DNA from: an uncultured Collinsella sp.
GTDB taxonomy: Bacteria; Actinomycetota; Coriobacteriia; Coriobacteriales; Coriobacteriaceae
DNA length: 64,000 nucleotides
Direction of reading: 5' to 3'
Assembly: GCA_900540945.1 (NCBI GenBank)
Contig: UQHQ01000007.1
Location: 20,132-84,131, forward strand
The notes beneath the pieces are model-generated. The model ran no database searches and was not told the DNA's origin. It saw nothing but the letters and a program-made list of their open reading frames with translations. Both the position numbers and the translations under genes were made by a program. Below are positions 17,175-26,356 of this stretch, piece by piece; the stretch's first letter is position 1, and each line of letters begins with the position of its first letter.

Positions 17175-18764
17175 TCATCCTTTATTTCTTCTGAAAACCT
17201 TGCGATGGATGACCTTTAAATAATGCTTCATCAGTTCCACATTGTGATACCTATTCAGAATCCTTTTTTGCATCTTAACGAGGCCTGGATTACGCTGAAA
17301 GAGAAAGGATGCACCGGTCTTGGTTAACTCAACGATAGCGGATTCCATTTTCCTTAAATTGCTGACATTCATTGAGAGAGATCCGCTAGCCTGCCCAAAA
17401 TGCATAGCAAGAGAGCTATCCGAACCCCAAACTCTTTTATTGTCATATGGATGGGGTGGGACAAAAGTTGACAACCCGTATTGCAAGGCCTTAGCAGAAA
17501 GAGTCATGTCTTCCGCTGCAACTTTATACTGTTGCAATTGCTCGGTATTTTCGAACATATAATCAAGGGCTCTTCTTGGAAGGAACCAAGAGTGACCAAC
17601 GAAATCAACTTCCATTAGCTGCTCGTTGGGTTCAGCCCAACCGACTCGATAGTATGAACGCTTGTCAATCGGATAACCACTTGAATTCTCGAGCACTATT
17701 CCAATCGTGCCGTAAATTCCCTCGTGTTGCATCATTTCAAAATGACAGCTTTCCAGCCAACAATCCCCTGGAATAGTATCATCGTCAAAGAGGCATACAT
17801 ATTTTGATTTGCATTCTCTTGCATAATCAAATCGGCCCCAAACTCCCCTATTGCATTTCGCAATGCAGCAATCATCAAATGACGACAAAAACTCATCATT
17901 CAAATCAATGGAGTAGAAACCGTCAATGGCGTCCTTGAAAAGCCTGATCTCACGTGGCCTTAATGTCTGCTTATCAATTGCCGCTAATTGTTCAGTCAGC
18001 GATTCTGGTTTCTTATATGTAGTCAAAACAACGGACACATCAAAATCCGCTGTATTCGGGTCAAACATCCAACAGTTTCGTTTTGAATAAACAGTGCCCG
18101 GCTTTGAATATGGCCTAGTGTCCGATCCATGAATATAAATATCAATTGAAGAACCAAAATCAATGTAACAGTTATTAGGATTGTGTTTGTAAAGCTCCGC
18201 AATTATCGGTTCAGCCATAGGACCCGCCGAAACAACATAAAGCAAATTGTCTCGGCTTCCATATTCAGAAATAATTCTAGATACTATCGATCCACATTCC
18301 TCTTCCCAGCAGGAAATACAGTCATCCCCCACCGCGTAATACTTCAGAACATTCAAATTACCAATTCGATTATTTTTTCCAGCATGATTTGCAATCACAA
18401 TTGCATCTCGAGTTAATGTCAGAAAATCAGACTTGAATGTCTGGTAATTCGAATTCACAAACAAGTTAGCAAAGGTAATTTGCTTACTGGCAATTCGAGT
18501 TGAATACCAGTAATATGCAGGTCTATCACAGCACGGACATGATATCCCGTAATACACGTTGTCGTCAGTGAAATTAAGACTCTCTCGGAGCGCAACAGCC
18601 AAAGGAGACTCTCCCTCGGAAGACCAGCCTTCCTGCGCTACAACCTTTTCGCCGGTCATAATGGCACGTTCGCCATCCCCATAGCGCAATACCGTTATGT
18701 TGTCTCCATTAACAATTCTGGAAAATATCTTTTTATACTCGTTTTGAAGAAAAATCTTATCCAT
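17175..18764 (-). CDS. Two-domain glycosyltransferase: GT-D (DUF1792-like) fused to GT2
   Basis: The 529-residue protein carries two putative glycosyltransferase domains. Residues ~1-225 resemble the GT-D (DUF1792) family described from streptococcal adhesin glycosylation, with VLRYGDGERAIM near residue 25 matching the family's RxGDGE metal-site motif, and LLYVVSAGPMAEPIIAEL. Residues ~235-529 are a GT2 domain with VSVVLTTYKKPESLTEQL and CLFDDDTIPGD as the DxD-type site. One chain could add two successive sugars. The gene is AT-rich, precedes the flippase by 10 bp and follows the peptidoglycan hydrolase gene by 22 bp, on the same strand. Confidence 0.85.
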   Translation of the reverse strand: MDKIFLQNEYKKIFSRIVNGDNITVLRYGDGERAIMTGEKVVAQEGWSSEGESPLAVALRESLNFTDDNVYYGISCPCCDRPAYYWYSTRIASKQITFANLFVNSNYQTFKSDFLTLTRDAIVIANHAGKNNRIGNLNVLKYYAVGDDCISCWEEECGSIVSRIISEYGSRDNLLYVVSAGPMAEPIIAELYKHNPNNCYIDFGSSIDIYIHGSDTRPYSKPGTVYSKRNCWMFDPNTADFDVSVVLTTYKKPESLTEQLAAIDKQTLRPREIRLFKDAIDGFYSIDLNDEFLSSFDDCCIAKCNRGVWGRFDYARECKSKYVCLFDDDTIPGDCWLESCHFEMMQHEGIYGTIGIVLENSSGYPIDKRSYYRVGWAEPNEQLMEVDFVGHSWFLPRRALDYMFENTEQLQQYKVAAEDMTLSAKALQYGLSTFVPPHPYDNKRVWGSDSSLAMHFGQASGSLSMNVSNLRKMESAIVELTKTGASFLFQRNPGLVKMQKRILNRYHNVELMKHYLKVIHRKVFRRNKG

Positions 18765-18786
18765 GACGAAACCAATTCACTATCAA

Positions 18787-21573
18787 TTAGTCACCTATAA
18801 CGGCTTTGACGATTGCATTTAAACTCTCGCCGTATCCAGTTCCAGGAACAGCCCATCGCCCGTTAAGGTCAGTTGTCTTCGGGGCACAACCCCTAGAGAC
18901 AAAACGAAAACGAGGGTCAACACACGGATTATTCAACGGTTCAGTCGAAGCATACGCCTTCAAATGCTGGACTTGGGCTCTAAGACCTTCCTTAACGTTT
19001 GCGAAAGTATAGCCAGGATGTCCGTGACCAGTTGCTCCAATACCACCGAAATTGCATTGGTCTGCTTTTACCAAATTGCCAAATTTGAGATACCCAGTCT
19101 CTTTCATCACCTGAGCATATAAGACCTCGGGACAAACCCCTTCAGACACAGCTTCTTCATAGAGGATCTTGCAGAACTCTTTAACCGTAGCAGCCCCTTT
19201 ATTTTTATAAACAGAGACCGGGTAAGCCTGCTCCCCTACAGTTCTTGCATAATGAGCCGAAGCATCTTCATATGAAGAAAAAGCGGGGGACATGATATAG
19301 CCTTCAAAGCTCGTCATGCTTGACCCATCCCGTCCTTCTTTTAATCCATACTTTAGGAAATGAGTATAGTAAGCCTTCAAATCATTACCGAAAGCCTTGC
19401 GAAGATCAATATAGCGAGTTTTATAGCCATAAACATCGAACGCCTCGTTGCCGCGGCGGCCCTCGGCCATGCCACACCTGACGAAGTGGCGAAGGATCGC
19501 CGCGTCGTCAACAAGAGCGCCGCACTCGCTCTTCTTCGTATATGCGGAGAGCACATCCGGGCTGCTGGCGATATAGTAGCTGAAATCGTAGACCGGGGCG
19601 TAGTTCACGCCGTCGAGGGACGTGCGGGCGGCCTCCAGCGAGTCGCAGCCGTTGGCATGGCGTCCCTCGGCCCTGCCGTAACGCAGGTAGTGCCCGTAGA
19701 GCTTGGCGGTGTCGGTGCCATAGGCGGAGCGGAGGTCGGGGTACTCGTTGTAGTAGCTGCGGACGTCGAACGCCTCGTTGCCGCGGCGGCCCTCGGCCAT
19801 GCCATACCTGACGAAGTGGCGCAAGGCCGCATTGTCGTCAACCATGATTACGCCCGCGCCAGTCGTTTTAATAAAGGCCTTCTTAAGATCGCTGTTGTGA
19901 TCAAGATAGAACTTGAAATCATAAACAGGAGAATAATCGATACCAGCAATAGTGACGACAGCCTCTTTTAGCGAAGAAGTTCCCGTACCATGTCTTCCCT
20001 CGCTTTTACCCCACTTCATATAGTGAATATAGTATTTAGAAATATTAGTCCCGTACGCGGCCCTCAGGTCGGGATACTCGTTGTAGTAGCTCTGGACGTC
20101 GAACGCCTCGTTGCCTCGGCGGCCCTCCGCCATGCCATAGTTAATAAAATGCTGGAGGGCCTTGTCCTTATCGTTGTTGGCCCATTTAGCGACATCAGGA
20201 TTATTCTTTAGGTAATAGTCAGCATCAAATACAGCGGAGTAATCCATCCAACTAGAACGCGGGAACTGAGCAATAATCGCATCGGCGTCAGCTTCCCCCA
20301 GACGCTTGCAGCCAGCATCGCTAAAGTATTTCCAAACGTCACCCGAGTTAGAAATAAAGCCATGCTCGATCAAGATGCCAGGAATCCCCTGCTCGCGAGC
20401 ACAGCGAACAACGGCAAATTCGTCACCAACCGTCATCTGAAACACGCCACGATAGGTCAAGCCAAGCGCAGACAAATTATTCATCACTTTTTGGGCAAGC
20501 TCGACGGAGGCTTTCGTATAGCTCGTGCCATTGGCCGTAGGCGCGTAAACCTCAGCACCATGCGCCGCAGAACTACCAGAGTTAATATGAAAACTCACAA
20601 AAGCTTGTGCACCTTGCTTTACGCATCGCTGAACGCGATACAGAAAATCGTTGCTGCCATAAGAACCACTTTGCCCTCGAGACATCACGACCTTAAAACC
20701 ATATCGCTCCAGCTTGGCCTTACAGGCAACAGCAATCTTCCAAGTAAGATCCGCCTCGCTCTTCCCATTACCTTGGGCGCCGGGATCAACGCCGCCATGA
20801 CCAGGATCAAGAGCAATAACATACGAACCGTTCACAGCAGTATCGGCAAGAGAGAGAGATTGCTCCCCATTTGAGGCGGTAAGTGCGTCGCCAATCGTGG
20901 CAGCCTGAATCGCATTGCCAGAATCATCTGAATAATAAACAGACGAATTAGCACTGCCTTCGGCTAGGCCATCGTCCACAGCGGCATTCGCATCAATGTC
21001 GAACGCATATCCACATTGCATCAAATCGACACTGTGCTCCGTGGCATCGCCCTGCAGATGATAGGAGATCGAAATCAAATCATATCCGCACTCGGCATAA
21101 TCCTTACCGAACTGAAATGCAGCAGCATTGCCACTGACGGCCGTCGCACTAACAGAAAGGGAGTGCCCAGTTGTGGATTCCAATTTAAGAGTCGCATCTG
21201 TGAGTGCATCAGAATCGTTAGGGGTGGCAAATGCAATCACCTGGTCCACACCGACTGGAAGCTGCGGATAGGCGATATAGAGATACTGATACGAATCGGT
21301 TAAAACGTCGCCGCTCCCATCCGCTACAACGGAAGGGTCATTTTCTTCTGCGACAAGATTGTCAGAGTCGTCCTGATTCTTATTGGAGGGCGAGGAGGCG
21401 GGGTCGTTAGTCGAGTTTGAATTGCTCTCAGAATCCGCGACTTCAGCAGTTGAATCCTGCTGTACAGGTTCACCATTGATTGCATAAGCAGTAGCAACCG
21501 GCCCAATCAATGGATTAAGTCCAATAACTAACGCTGCAACGGATACAACAAGCAGTTGCAGGTGACGTTTCAT
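18787..21573 (-). CDS. Secreted N-acetylmuramoyl-L-alanine amidase with internal repeats and C-terminal glucosaminidase-like domain
   Basis: From ATG 21573 (MKRHLQLLVVSVAALVIG) the protein is 928 residues. It has a signal peptide ending near residue 31, an acidic Ser/Asn/Asp linker, and an all-beta region. An Amidase_3 domain at ~270-460 shows the zinc motifs ALDPGHGGVDPG, SFHINSG and IEHGFISN. Three ~75-110-residue repeats follow, each with a YY.EYPDLR.AYG segment and a HY..GMAEGRRGNEAFDV segment. Residues ~805-928 resemble glucosaminidase/LysM-less autolysins (VLYAQVMKETGYLKFGN, CNFGGIGATG). It should cut peptide and possibly glycan bonds of peptidoglycan at the cell surface. It lies within the polysaccharide locus and may remodel the wall for polymer export or attachment. 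Confidence 0.88.
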   Translation of the reverse strand: MKRHLQLLVVSVAALVIGLNPLIGPVATAYAINGEPVQQDSTAEVADSESNSNSTNDPASSPSNKNQDDSDNLVAEENDPSVVADGSGDVLTDSYQYLYIAYPQLPVGVDQVIAFATPNDSDALTDATLKLESTTGHSLSVSATAVSGNAAAFQFGKDYAECGYDLISISYHLQGDATEHSVDLMQCGYAFDIDANAAVDDGLAEGSANSSVYYSDDSGNAIQAATIGDALTASNGEQSLSLADTAVNGSYVIALDPGHGGVDPGAQGNGKSEADLTWKIAVACKAKLERYGFKVVMSRGQSGSYGSNDFLYRVQRCVKQGAQAFVSFHINSGSSAAHGAEVYAPTANGTSYTKASVELAQKVMNNLSALGLTYRGVFQMTVGDEFAVVRCAREQGIPGILIEHGFISNSGDVWKYFSDAGCKRLGEADADAIIAQFPRSSWMDYSAVFDADYYLKNNPDVAKWANNDKDKALQHFINYGMAEGRRGNEAFDVQSYYNEYPDLRAAYGTNISKYYIHYMKWGKSEGRHGTGTSSLKEAVVTIAGIDYSPVYDFKFYLDHNSDLKKAFIKTTGAGVIMVDDNAALRHFVRYGMAEGRRGNEAFDVRSYYNEYPDLRSAYGTDTAKLYGHYLRYGRAEGRHANGCDSLEAARTSLDGVNYAPVYDFSYYIASSPDVLSAYTKKSECGALVDDAAILRHFVRCGMAEGRRGNEAFDVYGYKTRYIDLRKAFGNDLKAYYTHFLKYGLKEGRDGSSMTSFEGYIMSPAFSSYEDASAHYARTVGEQAYPVSVYKNKGAATVKEFCKILYEEAVSEGVCPEVLYAQVMKETGYLKFGNLVKADQCNFGGIGATGHGHPGYTFANVKEGLRAQVQHLKAYASTEPLNNPCVDPRFRFVSRGCAPKTTDLNGRWAVPGTGYGESLNAIVKAVIGD
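19436..20139 (-). repeat. GC-rich near-identical 40-56-bp patches within the amidase repeats
   Basis: DNA at 19436-19491 and 19766-19821 is identical except for one base over 56 bp, and 20099-20138 repeats the first 40 bp with two differences. They encode the EGRRGNEAFDV junction of the protein repeats. The patches are far more GC-rich than the rest of this gene, so they look recently copied or converted rather than conserved only at protein level. Confidence 0.85.
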
Positions 21574-21880
21574 GCCAACCCCCATTAAATACAAGTTCAA
21601 ATGATGCGCATAAATTATATTACAGGCGAAACCCAAGAAAGCTGTTTGCGCCAAGTCCCCATTCCATTCTGGCCAGCGAAGAACCTAAAGGCGCTAAATG
21701 TATCGACCCAGAAATCGAAGTCAGCGTCATAGGGACAAAATTCAGCCTAATAATTCATCGCGAGCCAAATCGCAAAATCTACGATAGCGGTCTCTAGAAA
21801 ATCGCCCAACAACCGCTTTTTTAACATGGCATTAGAATTGAATACAGGATATTCCCCGTTAGCGTGAACTCTTAAAAGGG
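21574..21880. other. Intergenic region upstream of the amidase (307 bp)
   Basis: No gene is seen. It separates two minus-strand genes, so it should hold the terminator of the GT4 gene at 23104 or the promoter of the amidase unit. No strong hairpin with a T-tract and no clear promoter pair was recognised. Confidence 0.4.
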
Positions 21881-23104
21881 CTACCTTATCAAGCTTTCAA
21901 TCAGTTTTACAGTCTTCATATACGAATGCGGGCGATCAAACTGCTCCTCTGCGATTTTACGAGCGGCCTCCCCCATCTGCTTGCGGTGCCATTCGTCTTC
22001 GACGAGGGCGGTAACCGCAGCGGCAAGCTTGTCGGGGCTTCCGGGTCGCACGTTAACGCCAAACCCGTCTGACTCGACCTTTGCGCGGAACTCAGCACTC
22101 ATGCTGGTGTTGACCATGGGTTTGCCCGCCGCCAGATAGTCGCCGATCTTGGTGACGATACTCTGGGCGGCTTTTTCGACCAGCGAGTTTACCGTGATAT
22201 CAGACCTGCTGAGCCATGCAGCCATCTTGTCATAGGGCAGGTACCCATGAAAGGTCACACCAGCGCCCGTCGATTGAACGACGGCCTTAAGGTTGTCACG
22301 TTCGGCTCCATCACCCAGAATCTGAAGCTTGACCTCGGGATGGGTCTTCTGAACCATCCCGATTGCTTTAACAAGAGTCTCCAGGTCGTAGCAAGCGCTC
22401 AAGGTGCCGGCATAAGAGACCCAGATCTCTCCCGCCGGTTTATCAATCAAAACGGCGTTCTTGGCCACACCGGCATCAAACTCGGCAAGCTGATTGCCGA
22501 CGTACACGACTTCATTGGGAATACCCGAACGTGCATCGCGCACACCACGGTCGCGGTACTCCTGCGACGTACCCACAATGGCATCGGCCAGCTGATACGT
22601 CGCCTTAGCCTGCTTGTAAAACGGAGCAAAGAAGATGTCCGAAAGGACCGGAACATCCAGAGCAACGCGGAAAGCCTCGGGCCACAGGTCATTAACATCG
22701 ACAACAAATGGAATGCCGTACTTATGGGCACATTTGCCGATCTCACGCGCAACATCGTTAGGCGGAATCTGGCAGTAGACCAAATCGTACGCATGGTGTT
22801 CATCAAAAAACTTAACAACACGTTTTGAAACCACATGGTGGGCCCAAATACGCTGGGGACACATGTTCTTAGGGTAGACAGGCTCTTCAATAAAATGCAC
22901 AGTAAAGGGATGCATGCTCAGATCGAGGTGCATAATATCTCGCTGCTGCTTATCCCAATGTTGAAAGCCACTGGTAATAAAATCAACGTCGTAGCCCTGC
23001 TCACACAGTAGCGTGGCAAGGTAGACGTAACGCGTTGCGCCTTTGACCTCGTGTCCCAGCTTAGCATCTTGCGTATAGATAGCAATGTGTCCCTTAGAAG
23101 GCAT
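21881..23104 (-). CDS. GT4 family glycosyltransferase
   Basis: The 407-residue protein starts at ATG 23104 (MPSKGHIAIYTQDAKLGHE), which follows a clear AAAGGAG; an upstream in-frame start is less likely. It is a GT-B enzyme: the N-terminal half has VVDVNDLWPEAFRVALD, and the donor half has VSYAGTLSACYDLETLVKAI near residue 230, QILGDGAERDNLK, and KIGDYLAAGKPMVNT in place of the usual E-x7-E. It most resembles WbuB/WcaI-type transferases. It follows the GT2 gene at 24206 by 22 bp in a likely two-gene operon. Confidence 0.9.
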   Translation of the reverse strand: MPSKGHIAIYTQDAKLGHEVKGATRYVYLATLLCEQGYDVDFITSGFQHWDKQQRDIMHLDLSMHPFTVHFIEEPVYPKNMCPQRIWAHHVVSKRVVKFFDEHHAYDLVYCQIPPNDVAREIGKCAHKYGIPFVVDVNDLWPEAFRVALDVPVLSDIFFAPFYKQAKATYQLADAIVGTSQEYRDRGVRDARSGIPNEVVYVGNQLAEFDAGVAKNAVLIDKPAGEIWVSYAGTLSACYDLETLVKAIGMVQKTHPEVKLQILGDGAERDNLKAVVQSTGAGVTFHGYLPYDKMAAWLSRSDITVNSLVEKAAQSIVTKIGDYLAAGKPMVNTSMSAEFRAKVESDGFGVNVRPGSPDKLAAAVTALVEDEWHRKQMGEAARKIAEEQFDRPHSYMKTVKLIESLIR

Positions 23105-23126
23105 GCAGCTCCTTTGCATGTAAAAT

Positions 23127-24206
23127 CTACGAACGCTCAGCAGAGCGTCGTTTTAAGGATAGCCCAACGCGAGAAAGCGCAAAACCCAAGCCGGCGGTCT
23201 TTAGGGTATATCCAAATTCCCTGATTTGCGATATACGGTAAGCTAGAACGCCAGACCCGCCTACGGATTCACCAGTCAGCTGCGAAAACGCCTGCTTTAG
23301 ATGCGGGCTCACAGTATCCATAGCACGCACTATTGCCGGATCCATACGGCGGAATGTCTTCTTAAGAAGCACGCAGACATCTCGCTGCTCGAGGCCACCG
23401 TTCGCAAGGGCAAGACCAGCATGACGAAATCCCACCGTGTAAAGGGCGCGCCATATTCCCCTATCCGTAACGCCAAGTCGTTCGAGCACGTCGGCCATGT
23501 CATTCCAACGCGTTAAGGCAAGGGCGCTGTTAACGCTGGCAGACGATGCCGTGGGCAAATCCTCACGATAACAATACCAAGCCTCATCGGTGTAAGCGAT
23601 GGTCTTTGCCTGGGCAAGCGTCTCGATAAGAAAGGGATTGTCAACCCAGCCAGCACCTGGGACTTCTTTAAAGCAGATGCCATGCCCAACAAGGAAACTC
23701 TTCTTATAGAGTGCGCTCCAAATAGAAGGATGCTTTTGAATCAAGATGGGGGCATCGGCAAGAACAAAAGGCTGGCGCCCCGGCTTAACCCGATGGTAGT
23801 AATGGCAGTGGTAAAGATGTTCCCTTGGAGTGTCCGCCATATAGACACGCCAGTATGAGGATTTAACCACGTCGGGATAATCCTGCTTGCAAGCCAGCTG
23901 ATACAAAGCGGAAAACATGCCGGGTTTAAGGTAATCATCGGGCTCAACAACGGCAACGTATTCGCCCCGCGCCTCGTTAAAACCCCTGTTAACGGTTGCG
24001 CCATAGCCTTGGTTTGCTTTATCAATCACCCGAACGCGAGCGTCCCCTGTCGCATGGGCCTCCATAATGGCAAGCGAGCCATCCGTCGAGCCATCGTTGA
24101 GCACGATGATCTCGAGCTCCTTCATCGGATCGGCTTCAATAGAGCTGAGACACTGATCGAGAAACTTCTCGGCGTTGTAGCATGGAACCACAACGCTAAC
24201 GCTCAT
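23127..24206 (-). CDS. GT2 family glycosyltransferase
   Basis: The catalytic domain begins directly at the chosen start (ATG 24206, MSVSVVVPCYNAEKFLDQCL), giving 359 residues; an upstream extension of 37 codons has no recognisable content. Motifs are IIVLNDGSTDGSLAIM, GATVNRGFNEARGEYV and VVEPDDYLKPGMF, the metal-binding site near residue 95. The C-terminal ~100 residues are basic and may form a helical membrane-associated tail. It heads a two-gene operon with the downstream GT4 gene and marks the right-hand edge of the polysaccharide cluster. Confidence 0.88.
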   Translation of the reverse strand: MSVSVVVPCYNAEKFLDQCLSSIEADPMKELEIIVLNDGSTDGSLAIMEAHATGDARVRVIDKANQGYGATVNRGFNEARGEYVAVVEPDDYLKPGMFSALYQLACKQDYPDVVKSSYWRVYMADTPREHLYHCHYYHRVKPGRQPFVLADAPILIQKHPSIWSALYKKSFLVGHGICFKEVPGAGWVDNPFLIETLAQAKTIAYTDEAWYCYREDLPTASSASVNSALALTRWNDMADVLERLGVTDRGIWRALYTVGFRHAGLALANGGLEQRDVCVLLKKTFRRMDPAIVRAMDTVSPHLKQAFSQLTGESVGGSGVLAYRISQIREFGYTLKTAGLGFALSRVGLSLKRRSAERS

Positions 24207-24357
24207 ATCGCTCGTAGACAATCGACACCCCCATAGAACGTTGGATATACCAGTATTTATCCCAGTCGCCAGCACGACCAGACCGTTAGCGATCCGTTCT
24301 ATAGTAGCGAGAAGCAAACAGAATGGGAAACAGATGCAGCCCGGTTATCGCCTGCCC

Positions 24358-26154
24358 CTACAGCCGCTGGCACACCGCTGCCACATGACACCCGTCAAAC
24401 CCGAATCCCCAGCGCATGCGGCCCACACCGGGTCGCGGTACGCGAATCTTGTCGATGCCGTCGCGCTCTATGTCGAGCAGCGCCTGAACGGCCAGCAGCT
24501 CTAGGCCCAGCGCGTCCACACCGGAGTCAAACATCATATTGACCGTTATCAGCGGGCGCTCGTCGAGCATGCCGATCGTGTCTGCCACGTCAAACACGGT
24601 GCCCGTAGGAAATACCTGGATGTCCCAACGATCCGCGCCACGCTTTCGCCTCGAGGCAGGATTGGCATAGCCCGGCAAGCCAAAGCAGAGCCCCTGCAAG
24701 AGCAGGTGATATGGCAGCTGCGCATCTGGGTTGTTCGCACCGATTCCCGCATCTCCCAGGATGCGTTCTAACGCCCGCTTCACCGCATCCTCGTCCCCAC
24801 GGCACAACCCGTCTCGAAACGCATCGGCGTCTCGAACGTCCTCGGCAGCACGCTCAAACCAATCAATAATCACCAGACGAAAGGCCTGGCGAAGCTCGTT
24901 ATTGGGCAACCGCAGAGCACGGAGACGACCACCATGCTCCGGCTCCTCAATCAAATCCGTCGTCAGGAAACCGGACAGATACAGCGCCGTCCACAGGCCA
25001 TCATCAGGCGAGGCCTCTGGCCCCGCAGCGCCCAAACCAAGCGAGACCTCAACGCATCCATGAGCCTCGAGCAAATCGAACAAGACCGAAAGGCGGTCGA
25101 GATTCCACCCGGCAACTACCCTACTCAGGCAATCGGCATACCCATACAGATCGGCTCGCACAGGCGCTGTGCAGCCTCGGTCCAGAAAACCGATCACACG
25201 CGTCGGACTCAAGCAATAGGCCCTGCCAAACCGATATCCCTCGAGCCATTCACGCGCATCATCCAGGTATTCCTCGCGTCCAGCATGACTCAACAGGGCC
25301 TCAACCTCGGCATCCGAAAAGCCGAACCAACGGTCGCACCACGTCGAAAGGGGCGTCGAAAGACGATACGAGCAGCTGCGCGAAGAAAGCGCCGCCTCGG
25401 CAGGGTTAGGACGCTCCCCCATCAGACACGTCAACCGTAGCGAATGGCCCGTGGTGGCAATGGCGTCGAACAGCACGCGATCGAGCAGCTCCGCCGGATC
25501 GGCGCCGGAAGCGTCCCTCGCGCCCGCACGGCCCAACCACGCCGCGTCGTACCCATCAACGAGCAATACAACCTGCTCATCGCAGGCAATCTCCAACAGC
25601 TCGATGAGCACACCAAGCGCCGAGTCAACCTCGGCCTCGCTCGCCACGCCACGCGCAACACGTTCGATGTGACGCACCTTATCTCGTGCTAAATCCGGAG
25701 CCTCCAAGAGCGCCAACAAGCGAGCGCACTCGTCCGAAAGAGTATCGCGAACAACATCGGCAACAGCGGCGCCGCGCCTCGCGGCGCCAGAAAAGTCCAG
25801 CGATATCACTGGATAGCACGCATACTCATTCCGATAGCGCCCGCCATCCGCACCCCAAATCAGAGTATCGACAAACGAGCTCCGACCGGCGCGACCGACT
25901 GCGGGACGCTCCAGAAAAGCCTTGAGCATCGACAAGTTCATGCTCTTGCCAAAACCCTCAGGTCGGCAGCACACCATAACGGACGCATCGCAATCCAGCA
26001 TATCGGCAATAAACATGGTCTTGTCGACCAGCGTGCAGCAACCAAGAGCCTCCGCATAGTCGTACATGCCGATGGGCAAAACCACATCGTCGGTACAGCC
26101 GATTAGACGCACGCCAAAGTCGGCAGCACAACCATTATTTGCCTGTTCAGACAT
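24358..26154 (-). CDS. AAA-ATPase-like protein (PF09820 type) with degenerate C-terminal nuclease region
   Basis: From ATG 26154, supported by AAGGGG upstream, the protein is 598 residues. The N-terminus matches the AAA-ATPase-like family: LPIGMYDYAEALGCCTLVDK, then the P-loop CRPEGFGKSMNLSML near residue 62, and Walker B-like VVLLVDGYDAAWL near residue 205. In this family a PD-(D/E)xK nuclease usually follows at the C-terminus. Here the corresponding DRWDIQVFP keeps an aspartate, but the strand that normally carries E-x-K reads PLITVNMMFD, so nuclease activity is probably lost. The family is abundant in gut anaerobes and its biological role is unsettled. The gene stands alone. Confidence 0.82.
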   Translation of the reverse strand: MSEQANNGCAADFGVRLIGCTDDVVLPIGMYDYAEALGCCTLVDKTMFIADMLDCDASVMVCCRPEGFGKSMNLSMLKAFLERPAVGRAGRSSFVDTLIWGADGGRYRNEYACYPVISLDFSGAARRGAAVADVVRDTLSDECARLLALLEAPDLARDKVRHIERVARGVASEAEVDSALGVLIELLEIACDEQVVLLVDGYDAAWLGRAGARDASGADPAELLDRVLFDAIATTGHSLRLTCLMGERPNPAEAALSSRSCSYRLSTPLSTWCDRWFGFSDAEVEALLSHAGREEYLDDAREWLEGYRFGRAYCLSPTRVIGFLDRGCTAPVRADLYGYADCLSRVVAGWNLDRLSVLFDLLEAHGCVEVSLGLGAAGPEASPDDGLWTALYLSGFLTTDLIEEPEHGGRLRALRLPNNELRQAFRLVIIDWFERAAEDVRDADAFRDGLCRGDEDAVKRALERILGDAGIGANNPDAQLPYHLLLQGLCFGLPGYANPASRRKRGADRWDIQVFPTGTVFDVADTIGMLDERPLITVNMMFDSGVDALGLELLAVQALLDIERDGIDKIRVPRPGVGRMRWGFGFDGCHVAAVCQRL

Positions 26155-26292
26155 CGCAACGTTCCCCTTAAATCGCAGCATGATGCCAATTGTAATGACC
26201 GCCTCGCACGTACTGATGTCGGTACACAAACATATCGGGCAACGGTAGCAACATGGGGTGTGAGGGGGCATAACTAATCGTTGCACAACAAA

Positions 26293-26324
26293 ACGGGGCC
26301 CGATGCATTCGCACCGGGCCCCGT
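26293..26324 (-). terminator. Intrinsic terminator after the MPKTG surface protein gene
   Basis: Arms ACGGGGCCCG (26293-26302) and CGGGCCCCGT (26315-26324) form a 10-bp GC-rich stem with a 12-nt loop. On the minus strand it is followed by TTTGTTG, a weak T-tract. It lies 33 bp after the stop of the gene at 26357. Confidence 0.75.
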
Positions 26325-26356
26325 CCCAACTCTTTAGCTATCTGACAACCGAGGGG

